This document shows positions 17,097 through 24,932 of a stretch of 64,000 nt of DNA, one piece after another. The stretch is taken from contig NZ_BSPX01000011.1 of assembly GCF_030161255.1 (NCBI RefSeq), forward strand, positions 11,127 through 75,126. Direction: 5' to 3'. The DNA is from Zoogloea oryzae (lineage in GTDB: Bacteria > Pseudomonadota > Gammaproteobacteria > Burkholderiales > Rhodocyclaceae). The position numbers were made by a program, and so were the translations under genes. The notes under the pieces are model-generated. The model made no database searches. It had not been told where the DNA came from and saw nothing but the letters and a program-made list of their open reading frames with translations. How positions within the stretch are numbered: position 1 is the stretch's first letter; every line of letters begins with the position of its first letter.

Positions 17097-18976
17097 TCAG
17101 CGAACGCAACCTCGACATCCGGGCCCGGACCATCCTCATCGCGGTGCTGCCGACGATGGTGATGGCGTCACTGCTGATCGGCTACTTCACCTCATCCCGG
17201 CTGTCCGACCTCGAAGAAGTCCACCGCCAGCGGGGCAAGGCGCTGGCGCGCCAGCTCGCCGCCGCCAGCGAGTACGGCGTGTTCTCGGGCAACCTCGAAA
17301 GCCTGCGCAAGCTGAGCAACGCCATCGTGGTCGAGAAGGACGTGGTGCGCGTGGTGGTCTTCGGCCCCCAGCAGCAGGTGCTCACCGAGCTCTCCACCCC
17401 GGATCCTCGCCCTCCGGGGAGCGACGATCCGCCCCAGCGCTTCCGCGAACCGGTCACCGGGGTTGGCGTGAACATCGAGGACGCCTTCCTCGGCAACGGC
17501 AATGGCAACGCCCCCACCGGCACCGAGCAGCGCGGAGAGGTGCTCGTCGAGATGACCCAGGATTCCCTGCGCGCAGAAGAGCGCCACCTGCTCTGGCACG
17601 CCTTCCTGATGGTGATCACCGTGCTCATCGCCAGCGTGGCCCTGGCCCTGCGGATGAGCCGCGGCATCTCCGGCCCGATCCAGCGCATCGCCACCACCGT
17701 CACCCGCTTCGGCCAGGGCGACCTCTCCGCCCGGGTGCCCGTCGAAGGCGGGCGCAGCCTGCGCATGCTCGCCGAGGGCGTCAACGACATGGCCGACAAG
17801 CTCGGCGCCTCGCGGGAGGATCTCGAACGCCAGATCGAGGCCGCCACCCGCGAGCTCCTCGAAAAGAAGGAAGAAGCCGAACGGGGCAACCGGGCCAAGA
17901 CCCGCTTCCTGGCCGCCGCCAGCCACGACCTGCGCCAGCCCATGCACGCCCTCGGGCTGTTCGTCGCCGAGCTCGGCCAGAAGCCCCACGCCCCCGACAC
18001 CCACCGGCTCGTCGAGCAGATCGCGGTGTCGGCCGAGACGATGGAAAACCTCCTCGACAGCCTGCTCGACATCTCGCGGCTCGACGTGGGCGTGCTCGAC
18101 CGCCAGATCAAGCCCTTCCCGCTCCAGCCGCTGCTCGAACGCATCGAGGTGGATTACCGCCGCGAAGCCGAGATGCGCGGTCAGCGCCTGCGCCTGCGCC
18201 CCACCAGCCTGTGGGTCGAGAGCGACCCGCTGCTGCTCGAACGCATCCTCCACAACCTCATCAGCAACGCCCTGCGCTACGCCCCGGGCGGCACCATCCT
18301 GCTGTGCTGCCGCAAGCGCGGCCGGCGGGTGCGCATCGAGGTGCGCGACAACGGCCCCGGCATCGCCCCCGACGCCCAGGAGGCGATCTTTCAGGAGTTC
18401 GTCCAGCTGGACAACCCGGAGCGCAACCGGGCCAAGGGCCTCGGGCTGGGCCTCGCCATCGTGCGCCGCCTCACCGACCTGCTCGACCACCCCCTGTCGC
18501 TCAAGTCCAGCCCCGGCCGCGGCGCGGTGTTCGCGGTCGAGCTACCCACCGCCGCCCCCGGGGTCGTCGCCGAAGGCAGCCACCCGGTCGCGAGCCAGGC
18601 CCTCAACGGGCTCCACGTGGCGCTGGTGGACGACGACGAACTGGCCGTCGCCAGCACTGTCGGGCTGCTCGAATCCTGGGGCTGCCAGGTCAGCGCCGCC
18701 GACAACCAGGCCGACATCCTCACCGCCCTCGAGGCCGCCGGCACGCCGCCGGACATCATCCTGTCCGACTACCAGATCGCCGGCGCCGCCGACGGGCTCG
18801 AAACCATCCAGCGCCTGCGCGCCCACTTCGGCAAGCCGATCCCGGCGATCATCCTCAGCGGCGACACCTCGTCGGCCACCGCCAACGCCGCCCAGCAGGC
18901 CGAGATCCCGCTCCTGCACAAGCCCGTCCGCCCGGCCAAGCTGCGGGCCCTGCTGCAACGAAAAACCCAAGGCTGA
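17093..18976 (+). CDS. Membrane-bound hybrid histidine kinase (HAMP-HisKA-HATPase-REC)
   Basis: A 627-aa sensor kinase. It has a membrane segment at about 15-33, a periplasmic domain (about 34-165) with Pro/Asn-rich linkers, a second membrane segment at about 167-187 and a HAMP domain (SRGISGPIQRIATTVTRFGQGDLSARV). HisKA follows with the phosphoacceptor His near 278 in ASHDLRQPMHALGLF, then HATPase_c (N box NLISNALRYA, G boxes DNGPGIAPD and GLGLGLAI), and a C-terminal receiver (VALVDDDE, SDYQIAG, KPVRP). The ASHDLRQPMHAL phrase is typical of kinases paired with NarL-type regulators. Likely partners are the overlapping binding protein and the regulator at 13305-13952. Confidence 0.9.
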   Translation: MISERNLDIRARTILIAVLPTMVMASLLIGYFTSSRLSDLEEVHRQRGKALARQLAAASEYGVFSGNLESLRKLSNAIVVEKDVVRVVVFGPQQQVLTELSTPDPRPPGSDDPPQRFREPVTGVGVNIEDAFLGNGNGNAPTGTEQRGEVLVEMTQDSLRAEERHLLWHAFLMVITVLIASVALALRMSRGISGPIQRIATTVTRFGQGDLSARVPVEGGRSLRMLAEGVNDMADKLGASREDLERQIEAATRELLEKKEEAERGNRAKTRFLAAASHDLRQPMHALGLFVAELGQKPHAPDTHRLVEQIAVSAETMENLLDSLLDISRLDVGVLDRQIKPFPLQPLLERIEVDYRREAEMRGQRLRLRPTSLWVESDPLLLERILHNLISNALRYAPGGTILLCCRKRGRRVRIEVRDNGPGIAPDAQEAIFQEFVQLDNPERNRAKGLGLGLAIVRRLTDLLDHPLSLKSSPGRGAVFAVELPTAAPGVVAEGSHPVASQALNGLHVALVDDDELAVASTVGLLESWGCQVSAADNQADILTALEAAGTPPDIILSDYQIAGAADGLETIQRLRAHFGKPIPAIILSGDTSSATANAAQQAEIPLLHKPVRPAKLRALLQRKTQG

Positions 18977-19043
18977 TGCGGGCGGAGTACGCTTCGGTTA
19001 AGATCAATCACTGATTCCACAACCAGACAAAAGGGGGAGAGCA

Positions 19044-19457
19044 ATGAGCACCGAAAACAATGCACAGGATCCGCTGGAATTCATGCGCAGCATGTGGGGC
19101 AAGATGGGCTTCAGCCTGCCCGGCATGGTCACCCCGACCCTCGACGTGGATGAGCTCGACAAGCGCATCGCCGACATGAAGGCCGTCGAGAACTGGCTCA
19201 AGATGAACCTCAGCTCCCTGCAGATGGCCACCCAGGGCCTCGAGATGCAGCGCGCCACCATCGCCACCATGCAGGCCATGAGCAAGATCGCCTCGGAAGG
19301 CGGCAGCACCCCCGAAGCCGCCCAGCCCAACCCCTTCGCCAGCGGCATGTGGCCGTGGAACCTGATGCAGGGCGCCGCGGATGCATCCAAGGCCGCCCAG
19401 GCCGCGCCGGCCCCGGCCCCCGCCCCGACCAAGTCCAGCCGCAGCAAGGACAAGTAA
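19044..19457 (+). CDS. phaM: PhaM-family polyhydroxyalkanoate granule regulator
   Basis: A 137-aa protein of the PhaM family. In Ralstonia eutropha PhaM activates PHA synthase and links granules to the nucleoid. The conserved core DPLEFMRSMWGKMGFSLPGM and the LDVDELDKRIADMKAVENWLKMNLSSLQM helix are present. The C-terminus is Ala/Pro-rich ending in KSSRSKDK, a basic tail comparable to the DNA-binding PAKKA-type tail of PhaM. RBS GGGGGAGAG precedes ATG 19044. No other PHA gene is adjacent. A strong terminator follows. Confidence 0.88.
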   Translation: MSTENNAQDPLEFMRSMWGKMGFSLPGMVTPTLDVDELDKRIADMKAVENWLKMNLSSLQMATQGLEMQRATIATMQAMSKIASEGGSTPEAAQPNPFASGMWPWNLMQGAADASKAAQAAPAPAPAPTKSSRSKDK

Positions 19458-19466
19458 TCTCCCCGC

Positions 19467-19490
19467 AACCCCGGCGCCCGCCGGGGTTTT
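19467..19490 (+). terminator. Rho-independent terminator of phaM
   Basis: Perfect 10-base inverted repeat AACCCCGGCG / CGCCGGGGTT with a 2-base spacer, ending in a T run, 10 bases after the phaM stop. Confidence 0.85.
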
Positions 19491-19501
19491 GCCATTGGGC
19501 C

Positions 19502-20401
19502 TCAGGCCGCGCGCAGCAGCGTCAGCCAGGCGGTCAGCGTCACCGCCGCGGCCACCGTGGTGGCCGAGATCAGCCGCGCCACGCCGGGGCCGTCGCCCCC
19601 CAGGCGCATCGCCAGAATGTAGGCCGACGACGCCGTCGGCAGCGCGGCAAACGCCACTGCCACCTGGAAGGCCACGCCCTCAAGGCCCAGCGCCCGCCCC
19701 AACCCCCACGCCACTGCCGGCAGCGCCACCAGCTTCACGGCGCACAGATACACGGTTCCGAAACGTCCGCCTTCGCTGCGCCCCAGCCGCAGCGCCGCGC
19801 CCACCGCCAGCAGGCCGAGGGTCACCGCAGCATCCGCCAGCCGCTGCAAAAAAGGCACCACGGGCGCCGGCAGCTGCGCACCCGAGAGGTTGAACGCCAG
19901 CCCGGCGAGGGTGGCAATGATCAGCGGATTCTTCGCCAGTTCCTGCCACAGCCGGCCCTGGCCGTGACGCACCAGCATCGCCACCGCCGCCATGTTGGCA
20001 AACGGCACCATCGCCCCGCACAGGGCGCCCATGGTCGCCACGCCGGCCGACCCCGCCAGCTTGCCGGCCACCGCAATGCCGATGTAGGTGTTGAAGCGGT
20101 AGGCGCACTGCAGGCGCGACGCGAAGGCCATCGCGTCCAGCCCCATCAGCGGCCGCCCGACGAGACCCAGCACCAGCCCCGACGCCATCGTGACCAGCCC
20201 GACCACGAACAGCGGGCCCATCGCGGCGATGTCGATCGTCGCCCGGGCCAGGGCGTGGAACAGCAGCGCGGGAAAGAAGATGAAGTAGACCAGCTTCTCG
20301 ACACCGGTCCAGAAGGCGTCCGCCAGCCCGAAAAAACGGCGCAGGAGGGCGCCCATCGCGATCAGCGCGAAGTCGGGAAGGAGCAGCAGCAGGCTCTGCA
20401 T
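19502..20401 (-). CDS. AEC-family (auxin efflux carrier-like) transporter
   Basis: A 299-aa polytopic membrane protein with about ten hydrophobic segments. The N-terminal MQSLLLLLPDFALIAMGALLRR and FFPALLFHALARA, and the central half-repeats starting near NPLIIATLAGLAFNLSG, are typical of the AEC family of carriers for malonate, malate and related organic acids. Substrate unknown. It is transcribed toward phaM and separated from the next - strand gene by a terminator, so it probably has its own promoter. Confidence 0.8.
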   Translation of the reverse strand: MQSLLLLLPDFALIAMGALLRRFFGLADAFWTGVEKLVYFIFFPALLFHALARATIDIAAMGPLFVVGLVTMASGLVLGLVGRPLMGLDAMAFASRLQCAYRFNTYIGIAVAGKLAGSAGVATMGALCGAMVPFANMAAVAMLVRHGQGRLWQELAKNPLIIATLAGLAFNLSGAQLPAPVVPFLQRLADAAVTLGLLAVGAALRLGRSEGGRFGTVYLCAVKLVALPAVAWGLGRALGLEGVAFQVAVAFAALPTASSAYILAMRLGGDGPGVARLISATTVAAAVTLTAWLTLLRAA

Positions 20402-20408
20402 CGCTCAG

Positions 20409-20438
20409 AAAAATGGCGTGACGGGCAGCATCACGCCA
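20409..20438 (-). terminator. Terminator at end of the liv/CoA-ligase operon
   Basis: On the - strand an 8-base stem TGGCGTGA / TCACGCCA with a 9-base loop is followed by five Ts. It lies about 80 bases downstream of the CoA-ligase stop and closes the long operon before the AEC gene. Confidence 0.65.
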
Positions 20439-20514
20439 GTGTGCCTGAAGGCTGGGCCCGGTTCGATCCGGGCTTTCCGCAAGGGGCCGCCGGGGATGCC
20501 GGCCGCCCGGCGGC

Positions 20515-21750
20515 TCACTCGTACTTGCGCTGGTCGTCGATCACCTTGCCGTCGTTGGCGAGGCTGCCGGGCGCGCAGAAGGTGACTTCGCCGCGCAGCT
20601 TGGTGAGCTCGCGGATCGAGCTGGCCACCGCCTCGGCAAGGCCTTCGGCCGGCGCGGCGAGTTCGCAGTGGAGGGTCATCCGGTCGGCGAGATCCGGGTT
20701 GTCCACCACCAGCCGGCCGCGGCCGATCTCCGGGTGGCGCTTGAGCACCGCCGCCACCTGGCCCGGATGCACGAACATGCCCTTCACCTTGGTGGTCTGG
20801 TCGGCCCGCCCCAGCCAGCCCTTGATGCGCGTGTTGGTGCGGCCGCAGGGCGAGATGCCGGGCAGGATGGCCGACAGATCGCCGGTGCCGAAGCGGATCA
20901 GCGGGTAATCGGGGTTGAAGGTGGTCACCACCACCTCGCCCACCTCGCCGGGCGCCACCGGATCGCCGGTGCCGGGGCGGACGATCTCGAGGATCACGTC
21001 TTCATCCAGCACCATGCCTTCCCGGGCCGGCGTCTCGAAGGCGACGAGGCCCAGATCGGCTGTGGCGTAAGCCTGGTAAGCCTGGATGCCGCGGGCGGCG
21101 AGGGCCTCCCGCTGGCTGGGCGGAAAGGCCTCGCCGGAGACAAAAGCCTTCTTCAGGCTGTCCAGCTTCACGCCCTGCTCGTCGGCTTTCTCCAGCAGGA
21201 TGCGCAGGAAGGACGGCGTGCCGGCGTAGGCATCGGGGCGCAGGTCGAGCATCGCGGCAAGCTGCATCTCGGTCTGGCCGACGCCCGCCGGGAACACCGT
21301 GCAGCCCAGCGCGTGGGCGGCGGTTTCCATCATTGAGCCGGCCGGCGTGAAGTGATACGAGAAGGTGTTGTGGACCAGATCGCCGGCGCGGAAACCCGCC
21401 GCGTAAAAGGCCCGGGCGAGCCGCCAGTAATCCTTGCGCGCGCCCTCGGGCTCGTAGATCGGCCCCGGCGACGCGAACACCCGCGCGCAGGCGCTGCCCC
21501 ACCGCACCGCCGCCAGCCCGCCAAAAGGCCGCGCGGCCTTCTGCAGTTCGGAGAGCTCGGACTTGCGGATCACCGGCAACGTGGCGAGCGCCTCGCGGGT
21601 GGTGATGGCGGCCGGGTCCACGTCCTTCAGCAGCGCCGCAAACGCCGGCGCGTGGGCTTTGGCGTGAGCCACCTGGGCGGGCAGCCGGGCGAGGAGTTCG
21701 CGCTCGCGATCAAGGGGATCGCGGGTTTCACGGGCGTCGTAGTAGTTCAT
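20515..21750 (-). CDS. PaaK-like phenylacetate-CoA ligase family protein
   Basis: A 411-aa AMP-forming CoA ligase of the PaaK family, which activates aromatic carboxylates to CoA thioesters. The start ATG 21750 (MNYYDARETRDPLDRE) is preceded by GGAGACCC. The N-terminal region is typical (ERELLARLPAQVAHAKAHAPAFAALL). Further on are FSYHFTPAG, YAGTPSFLRILLEKA, AYATADLGLVAFE, and the C-terminal hinge region GWLGRADQTTKVKGMFVHPGQV. The glycine-rich P-loop is degenerate (VFASPGPIYEP instead of SSGTTG), a feature shared by several PaaK-like subfamilies. Last gene of the ABC-transporter operon; substrate is probably the transported acid (inference). Confidence 0.82.
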   Translation of the reverse strand: MNYYDARETRDPLDRERELLARLPAQVAHAKAHAPAFAALLKDVDPAAITTREALATLPVIRKSELSELQKAARPFGGLAAVRWGSACARVFASPGPIYEPEGARKDYWRLARAFYAAGFRAGDLVHNTFSYHFTPAGSMMETAAHALGCTVFPAGVGQTEMQLAAMLDLRPDAYAGTPSFLRILLEKADEQGVKLDSLKKAFVSGEAFPPSQREALAARGIQAYQAYATADLGLVAFETPAREGMVLDEDVILEIVRPGTGDPVAPGEVGEVVVTTFNPDYPLIRFGTGDLSAILPGISPCGRTNTRIKGWLGRADQTTKVKGMFVHPGQVAAVLKRHPEIGRGRLVVDNPDLADRMTLHCELAAPAEGLAEAVASSIRELTKLRGEVTFCAPGSLANDGKVIDDQRKYE

Positions 21751-21867
21751 TGGGTCTCCGCGTCCTTCTGGTTTTTTCGTCCGTCCGTTTGGCGGACGGT
21801 TTGTCCTGTTCTCAACGTACCGTTGGCCGGAATCGCCCCCCGGCCCCCCTGCCAACCAAAGGCACCG

Positions 21868-21938
21868 TGTAGGTCGGACTTCAGTCCGACATCAATGCCA
21901 CATCAACCCGGGCGTGTCGGACTGAAGTCCGACCTACA
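21868..21938. repeat. REP-like palindrome pair, type 1
   Basis: TGTAGGTCGGACTTCAGTCC... (24 bases in full) followed about 22 bases later by its exact reverse complement. Each unit is itself palindromic (GTCGGACTTCAGTCCGAC). The same unit recurs at least eight more times in the window, always between genes. Confidence 0.85.
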
Positions 21939-22001
21939 GCATGTTCGTTGGCCGGGACTCACCCCGGCGGGCGACCTACTCTCTTGCTTCACCCAGTTCG
22001 C

Positions 22002-22102
22002 GTAGGTCGGGTTAGCGCAGCGTAACCCGACACCCGAACCCGCCGGACCAACACGCGCTGGCACCAAGCCACCTCGGGTTAGGCTGCGCTAACCCGACCT
22101 AC
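22002..22102. repeat. REP-like palindrome pair, type 2
   Basis: GTAGGTCGGGTTAGCGCAGC... and its near-reverse complement flank 41 bases. Each unit forms a GTCGGGTTA/TAACCCGAC hairpin. This is a second, related repeat type with the same GTAGGTCGG flank; it recurs at 27451-27574. Confidence 0.8.
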
Positions 22103-22104
22103 CC

Positions 22105-22500
22105 AAAACCGCGTCGTTTCCCAAACCTCATCTCGACTCCACATCCACTCCAGCAAGCGCTCGGTGCTTCCCCGGAGCCCGTCTGAACCGCTGAGCAGCG
22201 CAGCGGCAGGCGGTGGGGTTCCGGGGTCGCTGTCTGAGCCCGCAGGGCGAGTTCGCGACACCGGCCGCCTGCTGTGAGCAGCGCAAGGGAGTCGGCCGCA
22301 GGCCGACCGGTGAAGCCGGGTCGCCTTTCTTGCCTACTTCTTTGGCGAAGCAAAGAAGTAGGTCGCCCGCCGGGGGCGGAAGCGGGGTTTCGCGGAGCAC
22401 TGCTCCGCGCCGCTGGAGCCGGCCGGGTGTGCAAACCCGGCCGTGGAACGAACTCCCCGGCCAACCCCTGCCAACCGAAGCCACCACCGCATCAACCCGC
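22105..22500. repeat. Intergenic block of consecutive hairpins
   Basis: This gene-free stretch holds a run of inverted repeats: 22189-22206 (CCGCTG...CAGCGG), 22291-22307 (GTCGGCC/GGCCGAC), 22334-22361 (11-base stem CTACTTCTTTG / CAAAGAAGTAG, 6-base loop), 22392-22408 (GCGGAGCA/TGCTCCGC) and 22421-22442 (GGCCGGGT/ACCCGGCC). Several short frames on both strands cross it but have no ribosome binding sites or recognisable domains. Similar ACTTCTTTGGCGAAGCAAAG-containing blocks are, to my knowledge, scattered in other proteobacterial genomes. Function unknown. Confidence 0.55.
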
Positions 22501-22502
22501 GA

Positions 22503-22527
22503 TGTCGGACTGAAGTCCGACCTACAG
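22503..22527. repeat. REP-like palindrome, type 1, single unit
   Basis: One unit TGTCGGACTGAAGTCCGACC... directly upstream of the livF-type gene stop, in the same gap as the elements at 21868 and 22002. Confidence 0.8.
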
Positions 22528-22547
22528 GGAAGCGCCCCGCAGCCCCC

Positions 22548-23348
22548 TTAGGACAACCAGCGCTTCCGCCGCCGGTAGTGCTTCACTTCCCGGAAACTCT
22601 TCCGCCCCTCGGACGACAGCCCCAGGTAGAACTCCTTCACATCCTCATTCGTCCGCAGGTCGGCGGCGTCGCCTTCCATCACCACGCGGCCGTTCTCGAG
22701 GATGTAGCCGAAGTCGGCGTAGCGCAGGGCGACCATGGTGTTCTGTTCGGCCAGCAGGAAGCTCACGTTTTCCTTGCTGTTGAGATCCTTCACGATCTCG
22801 AAGATCTCCTCGACGATCTGCGGGGCGAGGCCCATCGACGGTTCGTCCAGCAGGATCATCTCGGGCTTGGCCATCAGGGCGCGGCCGATGGCGCACATCT
22901 GCTGCTCACCGCCCGAGGTGTAGCCGGCCTGCGAGGTGCGGCGGGTCTTCAGGCGCGGGAAGTAGGCGTAGACCTTCTCCAGGCTCTCCTTCAGCTCGGC
23001 GCGGGACTGGCTGCGGGTGTAGGCGCCGGTGAGGAGGTTCTCCTCGATGGACAGGTGGCCAAAACAGTGACGGCCCTCCATCACCTGGATCACGCCCTGC
23101 TTCACCAGATCGGCCGGCGTGAGCTGGTCGATGCGCCGGCCCTTGAACTCGACGCTGCCCTTGGTCACGTCACCCCGCTCGGCCCGCAGCAGGTTGGAGA
23201 TCGACTTGAGCGTGGTGCTCTTGCCGGCGCCGTTGGCACCCAGCAGCGCGACGATCTTGCCCTGGGGCACCTGCAGCGAGACGCCCTTGAGCACGAGGAT
23301 CACGTGGTCGTAGATGACCTCGATGTTGTTGATGCTGAGGTAAGACAT
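22548..23348 (-). CDS. LivF-type ABC transporter ATP-binding protein
   Basis: A 266-aa ATPase of the branched-chain amino acid/aromatic acid (HAAT) uptake family. Walker A GANGAGKST, Q-loop VMEGRHCF, signature SGGEQQMCAIGRAL, Walker B MILLDEPSMGL and H-loop region LLAEQNT are all present. The C-terminus (EFYLGLSSEGRKSFREVKHYRRRKRW) is longer and more basic than in LivF of Escherichia coli. ATG 23348 (MSYLSINNIEV) is chosen because GGAGG lies 12 bases upstream; an ATG at 23360 would sit directly on that site. It is separated from the binding-protein gene by a REP-like pair and a hairpin. Confidence 0.87.
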   Translation of the reverse strand: MSYLSINNIEVIYDHVILVLKGVSLQVPQGKIVALLGANGAGKSTTLKSISNLLRAERGDVTKGSVEFKGRRIDQLTPADLVKQGVIQVMEGRHCFGHLSIEENLLTGAYTRSQSRAELKESLEKVYAYFPRLKTRRTSQAGYTSGGEQQMCAIGRALMAKPEMILLDEPSMGLAPQIVEEIFEIVKDLNSKENVSFLLAEQNTMVALRYADFGYILENGRVVMEGDAADLRTNEDVKEFYLGLSSEGRKSFREVKHYRRRKRWLS

Positions 23349-23434
23349 GGCGTCGGCCATCCTCCAGTGCGGGGCGGCGCGGGCCACCCTCGGTCGTTCT
23401 TGTTCTTGGGATGTCGGGATTCGGCAACTCGGAC

Positions 23435-23503
23435 TGTAGGTCGGACTTCAGTCCGACATCACCTGATCAATACGGCAGTGTCGGACTGAAGTCCGACCTA
23501 CAG
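23435..23503. repeat. REP-like palindrome pair, type 1
   Basis: Two inverted 24-base units separated by about 20 bases, in the gap between the LivF-type and binding-protein genes of the operon. Confidence 0.85.
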
Positions 23504-23506
23504 GGA

Positions 23507-23532
23507 CGGGCGCCGATCTTGGCCGGCGCCCG
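23507..23532 (-). other. Hairpin downstream of the binding-protein gene
   Basis: An 8-base stem CGGGCGCC / GGCGCCCG with a 10-base loop, 10 bases after the binding-protein stop and without a T run. Such hairpins after periplasmic binding-protein genes often protect the upstream mRNA from 3' decay; that role is inference here. Confidence 0.45.
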
Positions 23533-23541
23533 AAGCCCCGA

Positions 23542-24864
23542 TCAGCCCTCCTTCGAGCAGTCGCGCGGCTTGATGCCCTTTTCCTTGGCGTAGGCGGCGG
23601 CGGATTCTTCGATCATGCCGCGCACCAGCGGACGGTCGGAGTCGATCCAGTCGGTGATGACCTTCCACTGGTTGCCGTCCCATTGCTGGAACTTCACCTT
23701 GCCCGGGCCTTCGTGATCGGCACACGACAGCTTGAGCGGCGGCATGAAGCCGGTGGCGCCCAGGGCCTTCAGGCGGGCGTCATCCAGGTTGAGGTTCTCG
23801 AAGCCCCAGCGCATCTGCTCGCCGGTCATCGCCTTGCCCTTGCCGAACTTCTCCTGAGCCTTGCGGATCGCCTCGACGGTGATGATCCCGTGCACCACGC
23901 CGCGGTTGTAATACACCGAGCCGATGCGGGTCTTGTCTTCCATGTTGCCCTTGTCCTTGCCGTACACGTGCTTCTTGATGTCGGCGACGACCGGGTAGTT
24001 GGCGCCCGGCACGTTGAAGCCGGCGGCGATGAAGCCCTTGGCGGCGGGGCCGGCGGGGATGGTGTCTTCCTCGGCACCAGACCACCACACACCGAGCAGC
24101 TTCTCGCGGGGGAAGCCGGTCTTGGCCGCCGCCTTGATCGCCGTCGGGTTCATCACGCCCCAGCCCCACAGGATCACGTAGTCGGGCTTGGCCTGACGGA
24201 TCTGCAGCCACTGGGACTGCTGCTCGTTGCCCGGGTGAGCCACCGCGATCTTCAGGACTTCAAAGCCGTGCTTGGCGGCCAGCTTGTCCATGATCGCGTG
24301 GGATTCCTTGCCATAGGCGGAGTCGTGATAGAGCAGGCCGATCTTCTTGCCCTTCAGCTTGTCCATGCCGCCTTCCTTCTGGCCCATGAAGTTCACGATG
24401 GCCGAAGCCTGGGACCAGTAGGTGGTGATCATCGGGAAGACCCACGGGAACACGCGGCCGTCGGCGGCATCGGTGCGGCCGTAGCCGATGGTGACCATCG
24501 GGATCTTGTCCTGGGCAACCTTCTCGAGCACCGAGTAGGTGATGCCGGTGGAAACCGGCTGGAACACCGAGTTGCCGGTGGAGCCTTTCTTCTTCAGACG
24601 CTCGTAGCACTCGACGCCGCGGGCGTTGTTGTATTCGGTCTCACACTCTTCCCAGGTGAGCTTCACGCCATTCACGCCACCGTCGCGCTCGTTGATGAGC
24701 TGCATGTAGTCGATCCAGCCACCGAAGATCCCGGCGCCGCCGGCCGCGTAGGGGCCGACGCGATAGCTGGGCAGGCCGATGAACTGTTCGTCGGCGCTCG
24801 CCACGGCACTGCCCAAGAGGCCGGCGATGGCAGCACCCAGCAGAACGGTGTGCTTGAGTTTCAT
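23542..24864 (-). CDS. Periplasmic substrate-binding protein (LivK-like, aromatic/organic acid type)
   Basis: A 440-aa exported binding protein with signal peptide MKLKHTVLLGAAIAGLLGSAVASA|DEQF. The type I periplasmic-binding fold shows as INERDGGVNGVKLTWEECETEYN, VTIGYGRTDAADGRVFPWVFP and GKKIGLLYHDSAYGKESHAI. At 440 aa it is larger than amino acid-binding LivK (about 370), as in HAAT proteins that bind aromatic or dicarboxylic acids. RBS AAAGGAGA precedes the ATG. It lies between the LivM and LivF genes. The ligand cannot be told from the sequence. Confidence 0.87.
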   Translation of the reverse strand: MKLKHTVLLGAAIAGLLGSAVASADEQFIGLPSYRVGPYAAGGAGIFGGWIDYMQLINERDGGVNGVKLTWEECETEYNNARGVECYERLKKKGSTGNSVFQPVSTGITYSVLEKVAQDKIPMVTIGYGRTDAADGRVFPWVFPMITTYWSQASAIVNFMGQKEGGMDKLKGKKIGLLYHDSAYGKESHAIMDKLAAKHGFEVLKIAVAHPGNEQQSQWLQIRQAKPDYVILWGWGVMNPTAIKAAAKTGFPREKLLGVWWSGAEEDTIPAGPAAKGFIAAGFNVPGANYPVVADIKKHVYGKDKGNMEDKTRIGSVYYNRGVVHGIITVEAIRKAQEKFGKGKAMTGEQMRWGFENLNLDDARLKALGATGFMPPLKLSCADHEGPGKVKFQQWDGNQWKVITDWIDSDRPLVRGMIEESAAAYAKEKGIKPRDCSKEG

Positions 24865-24932
24865 GGTGTGTCTCCTTTATTGGTGTGGGTGCTACGACGA
24901 AACAGGGTTACGTACGTTCGTGAAGAAGGCGC

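Noticed and set aside
22099..22551. Short frames on both strands over the hairpin block
   Set aside because: No RBS, frames overlap each other on opposite strands and follow the inverted repeats; treated as non-coding.
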